From DASXBA01 sp036406475 (lineage in GTDB: Bacteria; Actinomycetota; Thermoleophilia; Solirubrobacterales; Thermoleophilaceae): a stretch of 12,808 nucleotides of DNA. Within the stretch, counting starts at the first letter, position 1, and each line of letters begins with the position of its first letter. The DNA lies in the NCBI GenBank assembly GCA_036406475.1, contig DASXBA010000121.1, positions 1 through 12,808 of the forward strand, in the 5' to 3' direction. Below, piece after piece: positions 1 through 5,880 of this stretch. The notes beneath the pieces are model-generated. The model was not told the origin of the DNA. It did no database searches and was given only the letters and a program-made list of their open reading frames with translations. The position numbers and the translations under genes were made by a program.

Positions 1-1
1 G

Positions 2-727
2 ATCGGCGCCGCCGTGGCCGAGCGCAGCGCGGTGCTCGTCGCATCCAAGGGGCTCGTCCCGCCCCTCGGCACCATCCCTTCGGCGTGGGTGTCGGAGCGA
101 GTGCGCGCGCGGGCGGTCGCCTGGCTCGGCGGCCCCGCGCACGCCCGCGAGGCCGTCGTCGACGGCGCCTCGCTGGTGCTCGCCACCATCGACCGCGACC
201 TCCGCCGTCAGCTCGCCGACGTCCTCCAGGCGGCGGACCTGCGCGTCGACGCCACGGACGACATGGAAGGCGCCGAGCTGGCCGCCTGCGCCAAGAACGC
301 AGCCGCCCTCGCCTCCGCCGCGGCCGCCTCGCGCGGCGCCAATCTGGCCGGGACCGCCGCCGGCCGTGTCTTCTCCGAGGTCCACCGGCTGGCGCTCGCA
401 AGCGGCGGGCGCAGCGAGACCTTCACCGGGCTGGCGGGAGCGGGCGACCTCCTGGCCACCGCATTGGCCGAGGGCAGCCGCAACCGCCGCGCCGGTGAGC
501 TCGTGGGCGCCGGCGTGCCGTCGGTCCAGGTCGAGGGCATCCTCGACCAGACCGCCGAGTCGCTCGCCACCGTGCCGCTGCTCGACCAGGCGTTCGAGCG
601 CAGCGGAATCGAGGCGCCCGTCACCGCGGGCCTCCGGGACGTGCTCGACGGCCGGGCCTCGCCCGACTCGTGGCTCGAGAGCGTGCGCTCCGGCACGGCC
701 CCGGCTCCCGGCAGGCGGGCGGCCTGA
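2..727 (+). CDS. gpsA: Glycerol-3-phosphate dehydrogenase [NAD(P)+], GpsA-like, 5'-truncated by window edge
   Basis: The frame is open from base 2, so the N-terminal Rossmann GxGxxG region (about 90 residues) lies outside the window; 241 residues remain before TGA. GpsA reduces dihydroxyacetone phosphate to sn-glycerol-3-phosphate for phospholipid synthesis in the cytoplasm. Visible family marks are the VLVASKGL strand, the candidate catalytic lysine in CAKNAAALA (fragment residue 98), the ETFTGLAGAGDL segment and SRNRR, followed by the usual C-terminal helices. It is divergent: the segment that normally reads like GDNxKAALxTRGxxE is here ANLAGTAAGRVFSE, so the conserved Arg-Gly is displaced. 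A paralogue with altered substrate use is therefore possible. The GTG at 14 is an internal valine, not the start. The next gene begins 25 bp after the stop. Confidence 0.85.
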   Translation: MGAAVAERSAVLVASKGLVPPLGTIPSAWVSERVRARAVAWLGGPAHAREAVVDGASLVLATIDRDLRRQLADVLQAADLRVDATDDMEGAELAACAKNAAALASAAAASRGANLAGTAAGRVFSEVHRLALASGGRSETFTGLAGAGDLLATALAEGSRNRRAGELVGAGVPSVQVEGILDQTAESLATVPLLDQAFERSGIEAPVTAGLRDVLDGRASPDSWLESVRSGTAPAPGRRAA

Positions 728-742
728 CCTACCCGGGGTAGG
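728..742. repeat. Perfect 7-bp inverted repeat (candidate operator)
   Basis: CCTACCC (728-734), one G, then GGGTAGG (736-742). It starts one base after the gpsA stop and ends 10 bp before the sigma factor GTG. It overlaps the TANNNT hexamer at 739-744, so it sits where a repressor or autoregulator could act. It is too short and has no T-tract, so a strong terminator is unlikely. Function is inferred only from position. Confidence 0.4.
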
Positions 743-744
743 CT
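739..744 (+). promoter_or_regulatory. Possible -10 element (TAGGCT) for the ECF sigma operon
   Basis: TAGGCT fits the TANNNT pattern seen before several genes in this window and ends 8 bp before the GTG at 753. That spacing would place the transcription start at or very near the start codon (leaderless mRNA). No clear -35 hexamer is visible at the normal distance, so the call is weak. Confidence 0.3.
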
Positions 745-752
745 CCCTATGG

Positions 753-1292
753 GTGGACCATCCGGGGGACAAGGACAAGCTCGACCGCGACTTCACAGAG
801 CTTTATCGCGCCCACTTGAGGGACGTGTACAGCTATGCCTACTACCGGATCGGGAACCACCACGACGCCGAGGACCTCACCGAGCAGACGTTCCTCCAGG
901 CCTACCGGCACTTCGAGCGCGCGCAGCGCGAGTCGAACGGCCGGCCCCTGCGGCCGTGGCTGATCCGCATCGCCCACAACCTGGCCGCCAACTACTACCG
1001 CGACCGCTCACGCAAGCCGCAGACGCCGCTCGAGGACGCCGACGTGCTCTCCACGCCGCATCTCACCGAGAAGCTGGTCGAGGGGCGCGAGGAGGTGCAG
1101 GAGGTGCTCGCGGGCGTGGCGAAGCTGCCGGACGACCGCCGCGAGGCGCTGATCATGAGGTTCGCGCTCGACATGGACAACCGCGAGATCGCCCGGGCCC
1201 TCGGCCGCTCCGAGGGCGCCACCAAGGTGTTGATTCACCGAGCGATCAGGCAGCTGGAGGAATCGTTGAAGGAGACCGCGGCCAATGAGTGA
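753..1292 (+). CDS. ECF-type RNA polymerase sigma factor
   Basis: A 179-residue sigma-70 family protein with the two ECF domains. Region 2 spans about residues 13-88 (FTELYRAHLRDVYSYAY, then HHDAEDLTEQTF, then RPWLIRIAHNLAANYYRD). Region 4 spans about 117-170 (LPDDRREALIMRF, then the helix-turn-helix NREIARALGRSEGATKVLIHR). It directs core RNA polymerase to a dedicated promoter set, normally while not held by an anti-sigma factor. GTG at 753 is chosen because region 2 starts shortly after it and the in-frame sequence upstream is gpsA shadow with no plausible start. There is no good Shine-Dalgarno sequence, which fits a leaderless message. Its last 8 bp overlap the next gene (ATGAGTGA), implying translational coupling with a putative regulator. 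The subgroup and stimulus cannot be read from the sequence. Confidence 0.88.
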   Translation: MDHPGDKDKLDRDFTELYRAHLRDVYSYAYYRIGNHHDAEDLTEQTFLQAYRHFERAQRESNGRPLRPWLIRIAHNLAANYYRDRSRKPQTPLEDADVLSTPHLTEKLVEGREEVQEVLAGVAKLPDDRREALIMRFALDMDNREIARALGRSEGATKVLIHRAIRQLEESLKETAANE

Positions 1293-1617
1293 AGTCGACG
1301 TCGAGAGACTGCTGCGCTCGGCCCTCGTGCCGATCGAGCCGTCCGGCGCGCTCACCGACCGGCTCGAGGAGCGCCTGTCCGAGCTGACCTCGATCGCCGC
1401 CGAGGAGCTCGCCGACTGGGAGCTCTCCTCGATGCGGGACCCGCGGAACTGGGGCCGGCCCGTGGCTGCTGTCGTGATCGGCGGGGCGGCGGCGGGGGCC
1501 CTCGTGGTGGTGCGGGTGAGGCAGCAGCAGAAGAAGCGGGAGTCCGGTGGGCTGCGGGCTGTTGAGAAGAGCGTGCGCGGGGTGGCGTCGGACGTCGGTA
1601 AGCGGCTCGGCCGCTAG
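1285..1617 (+). CDS. Small single-pass membrane protein, putative anti-sigma/regulator of the upstream ECF factor
   Basis: This 110-residue protein is not a family I can name with certainty. Residues 1-58 are acidic and helical (DRLEERLSEL, IAAEELADWEL). Residues 59-77 form a Gly/Ala/Val-rich transmembrane segment. Residues 78-110 are strongly basic (RVRQQQKKR, then SVRGVASDVGKRLGR). The 8-bp overlap with the sigma gene argues that the two work together, most simply as anti-sigma factor and sigma factor. It lacks the HxxxCxxC zinc motif of ZAS anti-sigma factors and has no extracytoplasmic sensor domain of useful size. The positive-inside rule suggests the C-terminus is cytoplasmic, the reverse of the usual anti-sigma topology. 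The regulator role is inference from position. Confidence 0.6.
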   Translation: MSEVDVERLLRSALVPIEPSGALTDRLEERLSELTSIAAEELADWELSSMRDPRNWGRPVAAVVIGGAAAGALVVVRVRQQQKKRESGGLRAVEKSVRGVASDVGKRLGR

Positions 1618-1627
1618 GGCGGCCCGG

Positions 1628-1715
1628 GAGCCGGCCGCGTCGCCCCCTTTTGAGGGGGTACGCTCGCAGGCTCGCTCAAGGAGCCCCCCTCAAAAGGCGT
1701 CGCCGCGGCCGGCTC
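1628..1715. repeat. Long imperfect inverted repeat (31-bp arms, 26-nt loop), possible bidirectional terminator or repeat element
   Basis: Arms 1628-1658 and 1685-1715 pair along 31 bp with only three mismatches. The outer 12 bp (GAGCCGGCCGCG against CGCGGCCGGCTC) and the inner 11 bp (TTTTGAGGGGG against CCCCCTCAAAA) match perfectly. The left arm also contains a small self-hairpin, CCCCC-TTTTGA-GGGGG. The element fills the gap between the + strand anti-sigma-like gene (ends 1617) and the - strand DUF4383 gene (stop at 1731), so transcripts from either side could form the stem. No U-tract follows either arm, so classic intrinsic termination is not assured; a dispersed palindromic repeat is the alternative. 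Confidence 0.7.
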
Positions 1716-1730
1716 TCTGCGCCGCTCTTA

Positions 1731-2150
1731 CTACGCCTCGGCGATGGTTGTTGGTGGTTGGATGGCTGGGGTTGCCAGGCCGGCGCCGAGGCCGGCTATT
1801 CCTATTAGTAGGTGCAGGAAGTTGTCCTCGGTGTTCAGCGGGATGATGCTCAGCAGGTTGGTGCCGTCGCCCGCGATGAAGCCGGCGATCGCTATTGCGA
1901 TGTAGACGGCGCCCAGGACCAGGGCGTAGAGGCGGGAGTTCGTGTAGGAGGCGAAGACCGCCAGGCCGAGCAGGCCGCTCACGATGTGGACCAGGTTGTG
2001 CCAGCCGTTGACGTCGAGGATGCCGAGCACGCCGTCGACCTTGCCGGGGTCGCCGAAGCTGGACGAGTAGAAGAAGCCGATGATGCCGGCCACCACGAGC
2101 GTGACGCCGAACAGCAGGGCGTAGACCTGGGACGGACTGCGTTCTGGCAT
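1731..2150 (-). CDS. DUF4383-type four-helix membrane protein
   Basis: This 139-residue hydrophobic protein has four predicted transmembrane helices, at about 10-27, 51-68, 73-94 and 110-127. The segments DVNGWHNLVHIVSGLLGL and EDNFLHLLIGIAGLGAG are typical of the DUF4383 family, common in actinobacteria and without an assigned biochemical function. The start is the ATG at 2150: AGGAGG at 2165-2160 lies 9 nt upstream, and the four-helix region begins at once. An in-frame GTG at 2192 would add 14 non-conserved residues and fall inside a palindrome. The gene is divergent from the second sigma factor and convergent with the first sigma/anti-sigma pair. Shared control with the sigK-like gene through the palindromes between them is possible but unproven. 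Confidence 0.8.
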   Translation of the reverse strand: MPERSPSQVYALLFGVTLVVAGIIGFFYSSSFGDPGKVDGVLGILDVNGWHNLVHIVSGLLGLAVFASYTNSRLYALVLGAVYIAIAIAGFIAGDGTNLLSIIPLNTEDNFLHLLIGIAGLGAGLATPAIQPPTTIAEA

Positions 2151-2159
2151 GCCTTCTGA

Positions 2160-2165
2160 CCTCCT
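2160..2165 (-). promoter_or_regulatory. Ribosome-binding site deciding the DUF4383 start
   Basis: On the minus strand this reads AGGAGG, 9 nt before the ATG at 2150. It is a perfect core and selects this start over the GTG at 2192. Confidence 0.75.
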
Positions 2166-2182
2166 GGAAAGCGAAGCTGGGC

Positions 2183-2208
2183 CGTGATCCAATCACGCGC
2201 CAGGCGCG
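2183..2208. promoter_or_regulatory. Two overlapping palindromes in the divergent intergenic region (candidate operators)
   Basis: CGTGAT-CCA-ATCACG (2183-2197, 6-bp arms) overlaps by two bases CGCGCC-A-GGCGCG (2196-2208, 6-bp arms). They occupy the middle of the 74-bp gap between the DUF4383 gene (start 2150) and the ECF sigma gene (start 2225). That is where a dimeric regulator or the promoter architecture for both genes would lie. No conventional -35/-10 pair is obvious around them. Confidence 0.45.
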
Positions 2209-2224
2209 AACAGTCATTCGCAGG

Positions 2225-2803
2225 GTGAGCCCGACCACCGACATCAGCCATCTCGCCGACGAAGAGGTGATGCAGCTCGTGCAGCAGGGGGACCCGCGCG
2301 CGTTCGAGCTGCTCTACGACCGCCACGGCGGCGCCGCCTTCTCGCTGGCGTACCGGATGACGGGGAACCGGGCCGCGGCAGAGGACGTCTCGCAGGAGGC
2401 GTTCCTGTCGATCTGGCGCAGCAAGATGCGCTACCAGCCCGAGCGAGGGAGCGTTCGCACCTGGGTGCTCGGGATCGTTCACAACCGCGCCATCGACGGG
2501 CTCAGGAGGAGCCTCGTGCACGAGCGCCGGCGCGCCAGCGCCGAGGGCATCGAGGAGCGCCACGAGGCGCCCGAGCGCACGGACGTCGAGGTCGCACGCC
2601 GGGAGGAGGCAAGGCACGTGCAGGGAGCACTCGACACGCTGCCGGAGGACCAGCGCCGCACCATCGAGCTGGCGTACTTCGGCGGCTTCAGCCACAGTCA
2701 GATAGCGGAGATGCTCGAGACGCCGATAGGCACTGTGAAGGGCAGGATGCGGCTCGGGCTCGAGAAGATGCGGCAGGCGCTGTCAGGGGAGTTCGCGACA
2801 TGA
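2225..2803 (+). CDS. ECF sigma factor, SigK-like
   Basis: This 192-residue sigma factor has region 2 at about residues 25-93 (AFELLYDRHGGAAFSLAYRM, AAAEDVSQEAFLSIW, RTWVLGIVHNRAIDGLRR) and region 4 at about 138-190 (LDTLPEDQRRTIELAYFGG, then SQIAEMLETPIGTVKGRMRLGLEKM). The sequence style and the RskA-like partner that follows place it near the SigK/SigL ECF groups, which are held at the membrane by an anti-sigma factor. The GTG start is kept because the LADEEVMQLVQQGDPRAFE run after it is typical of ECF N-termini. Spacing to a Shine-Dalgarno sequence is poor. Its last four bases (ATGA) overlap the start of the anti-sigma gene, so the pair is probably translated together. Confidence 0.9.
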   Translation: MSPTTDISHLADEEVMQLVQQGDPRAFELLYDRHGGAAFSLAYRMTGNRAAAEDVSQEAFLSIWRSKMRYQPERGSVRTWVLGIVHNRAIDGLRRSLVHERRRASAEGIEERHEAPERTDVEVARREEARHVQGALDTLPEDQRRTIELAYFGGFSHSQIAEMLETPIGTVKGRMRLGLEKMRQALSGEFAT

Positions 2804-3495
2804 CCGCCGAGCACGACAACGGCGCGCCGTATCTGCTCGGGGCTCTCGACGACTCCGAGCGCGAGGCGTTCGAAGTCCACCTCGAGGAATGCGCGGACTG
2901 CCGCGAGGAGGTCGAGCGGCTGCGTCCCGCCGCCGAGGCGCTGCCGCGCTCCGTCATGCCGCTTGCCCCGCCGCCCAGCCTCAAGGCATCGCTGATGGAG
3001 GCGGTTGAGGGCAGGCCGCCGCGGCGGTCGCTCGCAGAGCGGCTGCGCGGGCTACTGCCCGACCTCGGCGGCACGCGGCCGGCTGTGGCCTGGGTGAGCG
3101 CGGCGTTCCTGCTCGCGCTGGGCATCGCCGGCGGGTTTGGGGTGGCCAACCTGGCGAACGACGACAACAGCACCCGGACCGTGCAGGCGAAGGTCGACGC
3201 CGGCCGCGCGCCGGAGGCGAGCGCCAGCCTGCGCGTCTACGGCAACGGCGAGAACGGCGCGCTCCTGCGCACGCACGGGCTGCCGCCGCTCCGGGGCGGG
3301 CGCGTCTACCAGGCCTGGGTGCAGCGCGGGCGCGAGATCGTGCCGCAGTCGACCTTCGACGTCGGCCGCGACGGCGGGGCCGCCACGGCGGTGGTCGAGG
3401 ACCTCCGCGGGGCCGACGCCGTGATGGTCACGAGCGAGCCTCGCGGTGGCTCGATGGCCCCGAGCGAACAGCCGGTTCTGAGGGTCACCCTGTAG
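2800..3495 (+). CDS. RskA-like membrane anti-sigma factor
   Basis: This 231-residue protein holds its sigma partner inactive at the membrane. The N-terminal cytoplasmic domain (about 1-50) carries the zinc-binding anti-sigma motif H27-x3-C31-x2-C34. A proline-rich linker follows, then one transmembrane helix at about 95-117 (AVAWVSAAFLLALGIAGG) and an extracytoplasmic RskA-type domain at about 130-231. That domain shows the family signatures GLPPLRGGRVYQAWV and VMVTSEPRGGSMAPSEQPV. Start ATG overlaps the sigma factor stop by 4 bp. In the known SigK/RskA system, release needs stepwise proteolysis of the anti-sigma factor. The next gene is an intramembrane protease, though of the rhomboid class rather than the site-2 class known for RskA. 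Confidence 0.9.
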   Translation: MTAEHDNGAPYLLGALDDSEREAFEVHLEECADCREEVERLRPAAEALPRSVMPLAPPPSLKASLMEAVEGRPPRRSLAERLRGLLPDLGGTRPAVAWVSAAFLLALGIAGGFGVANLANDDNSTRTVQAKVDAGRAPEASASLRVYGNGENGALLRTHGLPPLRGGRVYQAWVQRGREIVPQSTFDVGRDGGAATAVVEDLRGADAVMVTSEPRGGSMAPSEQPVLRVTL

Positions 3496-3496
3496 C

Positions 3497-3502
3497 TAAC
3501 GT
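3497..3502 (+). promoter_or_regulatory. Possible -10 element (TAACGT) for the rhomboid gene
   Basis: TAACGT lies between the rskA-like stop (3495) and the rhomboid ATG (3512), leaving 9 bp to the start codon. This matches the other TANNNT sites here and would give a leaderless transcript. The rhomboid gene has no Shine-Dalgarno sequence in the 16-bp gap. Read-through from the sigma operon is equally possible, and no -35 is clear. Confidence 0.3.
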
Positions 3503-3511
3503 CCTCTGGCG

Positions 3512-4330
3512 ATGGACGTCTGCTATCGCCATCCGAACCGCGAGACGGGCGTCGCCTGCTCGAACTGCGGGCGGCCGATCTGCCCCGACTGCATGACCTC
3601 CACGCCGGTGGGCATGCGCTGCCCGGAGTGCGCCAACCAGCGCACCCGCGTGGTGCGAGCGGTCGGGGCGACCGACGCGCCCACGCTCACCTACGTCCTC
3701 ATCGGCATCAACGTGGTCGTGGCCCTCGGAGGCTTCCTCGGCGGCGCCAGCGCCACCACGGGCGGCCTCGGCGGGAGCGTGCTCCTCGACGACGGAGCCG
3801 TGTCCCGCTCCGCCATCGCCGACCACGAGTACTGGCGGCTCGTCACGGCCGGGTTCCTGCACGCCGGCTTCTTCCACCTGCTCTTCAACATGTTCGCCCT
3901 CTACGTGCTCGGCTCGCTGCTCGAGCCCGTGGTCGGGCGCTTCCGTTTCGGTCTCATCTACTTCGTCTCGCTGCTGGCGGGCTCGTTCGGTGCCCTGCTG
4001 CTCTCGCCCAACTCCCCCACGGTGGGGGCGTCCGGCGCGATCTTCGGCCTGATGGGCGCCGCCGTGGTCGTGATGCGCAACCGCGGGCTCAACGCGCTCG
4101 AGAGCGGGCTCGGCTTCTGGATCGTGCTCAACCTGGTGATCACGTTCACCATCCCGAACATCTCGATCGGGGGCCACATCGGCGGCCTGATCGGCGGCGC
4201 GCTGGCCGCGCTCCTGCTGTACGACCTGCGCGACCGGGTGCGGCTGCCCGAGGTAGTGCCGAGCCTGCTCGTGGCTGCGCTCGGAGTCGCGGCGGTGATC
4301 GGCTCGATCGCAGTCTCCGCGCCCGGCTAG
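3512..4330 (+). CDS. Rhomboid family intramembrane serine protease with N-terminal zinc finger
   Basis: This 272-residue membrane protease cleaves transmembrane substrates within the bilayer. Residues 4-40 form a cysteine-rich B-box-like finger with eight possible ligands (C4, H7, C16, C19, C24, C27, C37, C40), enough for two zinc ions, on the cytosolic side. The rhomboid core follows at about 57-240: the HAGFFHLLFNMF helix (H117, H122, N126), the catalytic serine S174 in VGASGAIFG, and the catalytic histidine H222 in IGGHIGGLIGG. These match the Ser-His dyad and the HxxxN oxyanion helix of GlpG-type enzymes. Helices at about 57-77, 118-138, 145-164, 171-188, 202-214, 221-237 and 251-269 suggest seven spans. 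It follows the anti-sigma gene by 16 bp, so the anti-sigma factor is a reasonable candidate substrate, by inference. Its TAG abuts the stop of the convergent glycosyltransferase gene. Confidence 0.92.
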   Translation: MDVCYRHPNRETGVACSNCGRPICPDCMTSTPVGMRCPECANQRTRVVRAVGATDAPTLTYVLIGINVVVALGGFLGGASATTGGLGGSVLLDDGAVSRSAIADHEYWRLVTAGFLHAGFFHLLFNMFALYVLGSLLEPVVGRFRFGLIYFVSLLAGSFGALLLSPNSPTVGASGAIFGLMGAAVVVMRNRGLNALESGLGFWIVLNLVITFTIPNISIGGHIGGLIGGALAALLLYDLRDRVRLPEVVPSLLVAALGVAAVIGSIAVSAPG

Positions 4331-5443
4331 CTAGAGCAGAAGGTCCTCGTACAGCACTTCGAGCTCCCGCACCATGCGGTCGGGGGCGAAGCGCGCGTGG
4401 ACGTCGCGCGCCGCGGCCTCGCCGAGCCGCGGGCCCAGCGACGGGTCGTCGGCGAGGCGCCGCAGCGCAGCCGCCAGCGCGGCCCGGTCGCCCGGCGGCA
4501 CGAGGAGGCCGGTCTCGCCGTCGCGCACGATCTCCGGCAGGCCCCCGTGCGCCGACGCCACCACCGGCACGCCGGCCGCCGCCGCCTCCAATGCCACCAG
4601 CCCGAGCGGCTCGGGCCGCGTCGACGGCACGGCCAAGGCGTCCGCCGCGCCGAGCACCGTCTCGACGTCCTCGCGAAAGCCGAGCAGCCGGATCCCCTCG
4701 CGCCCCGCCAGCTCGCGCTCGATCCAATCGTTCCCGGGGAAGGGGTCGCCGGCCACCAGGGCGACCATGCCGGTGCCGTCGACCGCGTCGGCAAGCTCGA
4801 GCTGGCCCTTCCAGTCGCTCAGGCGGCCGACGACGGCGACCACGAAGGCGTCCTCGGGAAGGTCGAGCGCCGCACGCGCGGCCCCTCGGTCGCTCCGGCC
4901 GGGCTCGCGCGGGAGGCCGTCGTAGACCACGGTGGGCTTCCGGAACTGGGAGGCAACCGCCCGGGAGATGCAGACGAGGCAGTCGGCGCGCTCGATCCGC
5001 CGTCGCATGAGCGGCCACAGAAGCGAGCTCCCGCGGCCGCCGGCGCCGGCGTAGATCTCGCGCACGTGCATCACGTGCCGGGCGCCCGCGCGCCGCGCCG
5101 CGGCTCGCCCGCCCAGCACCACGGAGGTATTGGAGTGGAGGATCGCGGCGTCGTGTTCGGACGCGACGCGCGCGAGCGCGCGCGTCTCCCGGAGTCGCCG
5201 GCGGGCGAGGGCGAGGGCGGCCCCCGCCGATCCGAGCACCTCGCGCCGCAGCACGGGCAGGGGGTGGACCACGACCTCGACCCCGGCCTCCTCCAGGGGG
5301 CCCGCGAGCTCCCCGCGCTCGGGCAGCACGGCCACCGGCGTGAAGCGCTCGCGGTTGAGCCGCGCGGCGATCGCGAGCAGCTGCCGGTCGGCCCCGTAGA
5401 GGCCGGCCGACGAGTGCAGGTAGAGGACGGTCCGGGCTCTCAG
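4331..5443 (-). CDS. GT4-type glycosyltransferase, probable CTG start
   Basis: This 370-residue GT-B fold enzyme probably transfers a sugar from a nucleotide donor to a lipid, polysaccharide or small-molecule acceptor at the cytoplasmic face. The N-terminal half has the acceptor-domain opening HSSAGLYGADRQL (10-22). The C-terminal half has VVGRLSDWKGQ (204-214), GFREDVETVLGAADALAVPS (255-274) and the EX7E pair E278/E286 in PEPLGLVALEAAAAG, which binds the nucleotide sugar. The frame stays open far upstream only as a shadow of the SRPBCC gene. No ATG or GTG lies near the domain start. A CTG at 5443 overlaps the upstream stop (CTGA), and GAGG sits 7 nt before it (5454-5451), so a coupled CTG start is the best reading. 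Acceptor and sugar are unknown. Confidence 0.85.
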   Translation of the reverse strand: MRARTVLYLHSSAGLYGADRQLLAIAARLNRERFTPVAVLPERGELAGPLEEAGVEVVVHPLPVLRREVLGSAGAALALARRRLRETRALARVASEHDAAILHSNTSVVLGGRAAARRAGARHVMHVREIYAGAGGRGSSLLWPLMRRRIERADCLVCISRAVASQFRKPTVVYDGLPREPGRSDRGAARAALDLPEDAFVVAVVGRLSDWKGQLELADAVDGTGMVALVAGDPFPGNDWIERELAGREGIRLLGFREDVETVLGAADALAVPSTRPEPLGLVALEAAAAGVPVVASAHGGLPEIVRDGETGLLVPPGDRAALAAALRRLADDPSLGPRLGEAAARDVHARFAPDRMVRELEVLYEDLLL

Positions 5444-5880
5444 GCCGCGGCCTCTACGCGCTTCTTGAGGTCCTCCAGCACACCGTGCATCACCTGGCCG
5501 CTCAGCATGTCCGCCACGCGCCCGGGCAGCCACATGCCGGGATCGATCCGCAGGGCATAGGTGGCGAGCGTGGCTCCGTCGCCGGCGTCCTCGAGCTGGA
5601 GCTGGCCGTCGACGTCGCGGACGTCGCCGTCCACGTAGCTCCAGCTCAGCCGGTGCGGCTCCTCGTAGCTGTAGTCGAGCGTGTAGCGGACGGTCTTGAG
5701 CTTGGCGTCGATCTCGAACTCCACCCGCTCGCCGCGCCCATCGCCGTCGCGGCTGACGACCGTGCAGGAGCGCACCGCGCGCTGCCACTCGGGGAACGAC
5801 TCATAGTCGACGATCGCCTCGAAGCAGCGCTCGGGGGTGCCGGCGATCTCGATCTGTCGCTGCGCGCGCTTGCGGCCCAT
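5440..5880 (-). CDS. SRPBCC/START-like protein (polyketide cyclase/dehydrase type)
   Basis: This 146-residue protein has the helix-grip layout of coenzyme Q-binding/polyketide-cyclase-like START proteins. It opens with an IEIAGTPERCFEAIVDYESFPEW segment, continues through a run of antiparallel strands (VEFEIDAKLKTVRYTLDYSY, HRLSWSYVDGDV) and closes with a long C-terminal helix (MLSGQVMHGVLEDLKKRV). Such proteins bind hydrophobic ligands in a deep cavity; most have no assigned enzyme activity. The ATG shares one base with the upstream stop (TGATG), and its own TGA overlaps the glycosyltransferase start. It is therefore translated in step with both neighbours, and a shared lipid or aromatic ligand with the glycosyltransferase is conceivable. 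Confidence 0.85.
   Translation of the reverse strand: MGRKRAQRQIEIAGTPERCFEAIVDYESFPEWQRAVRSCTVVSRDGDGRGERVEFEIDAKLKTVRYTLDYSYEEPHRLSWSYVDGDVRDVDGQLQLEDAGDGATLATYALRIDPGMWLPGRVADMLSGQVMHGVLEDLKKRVEAAA

Noticed and set aside
2151..2192. GTG start extending the DUF4383 protein by 14 residues
   Set aside because: A perfect AGGAGG lies before the internal ATG at 2150, and the extension is not family-like.
3628..5010. Long plus-strand open frame across rhomboid and glycosyltransferase
   Set aside because: Its translation is Arg/Pro/Ala-rich high-GC shadow with no domain; both genes beneath it are convincing.
5444..5788. Continuation of the glycosyltransferase frame upstream, as if a longer fusion protein
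   Set aside because: The translated stretch is Arg/Gly-rich shadow of the SRPBCC gene in another frame; the family N-terminus begins at about 5440.
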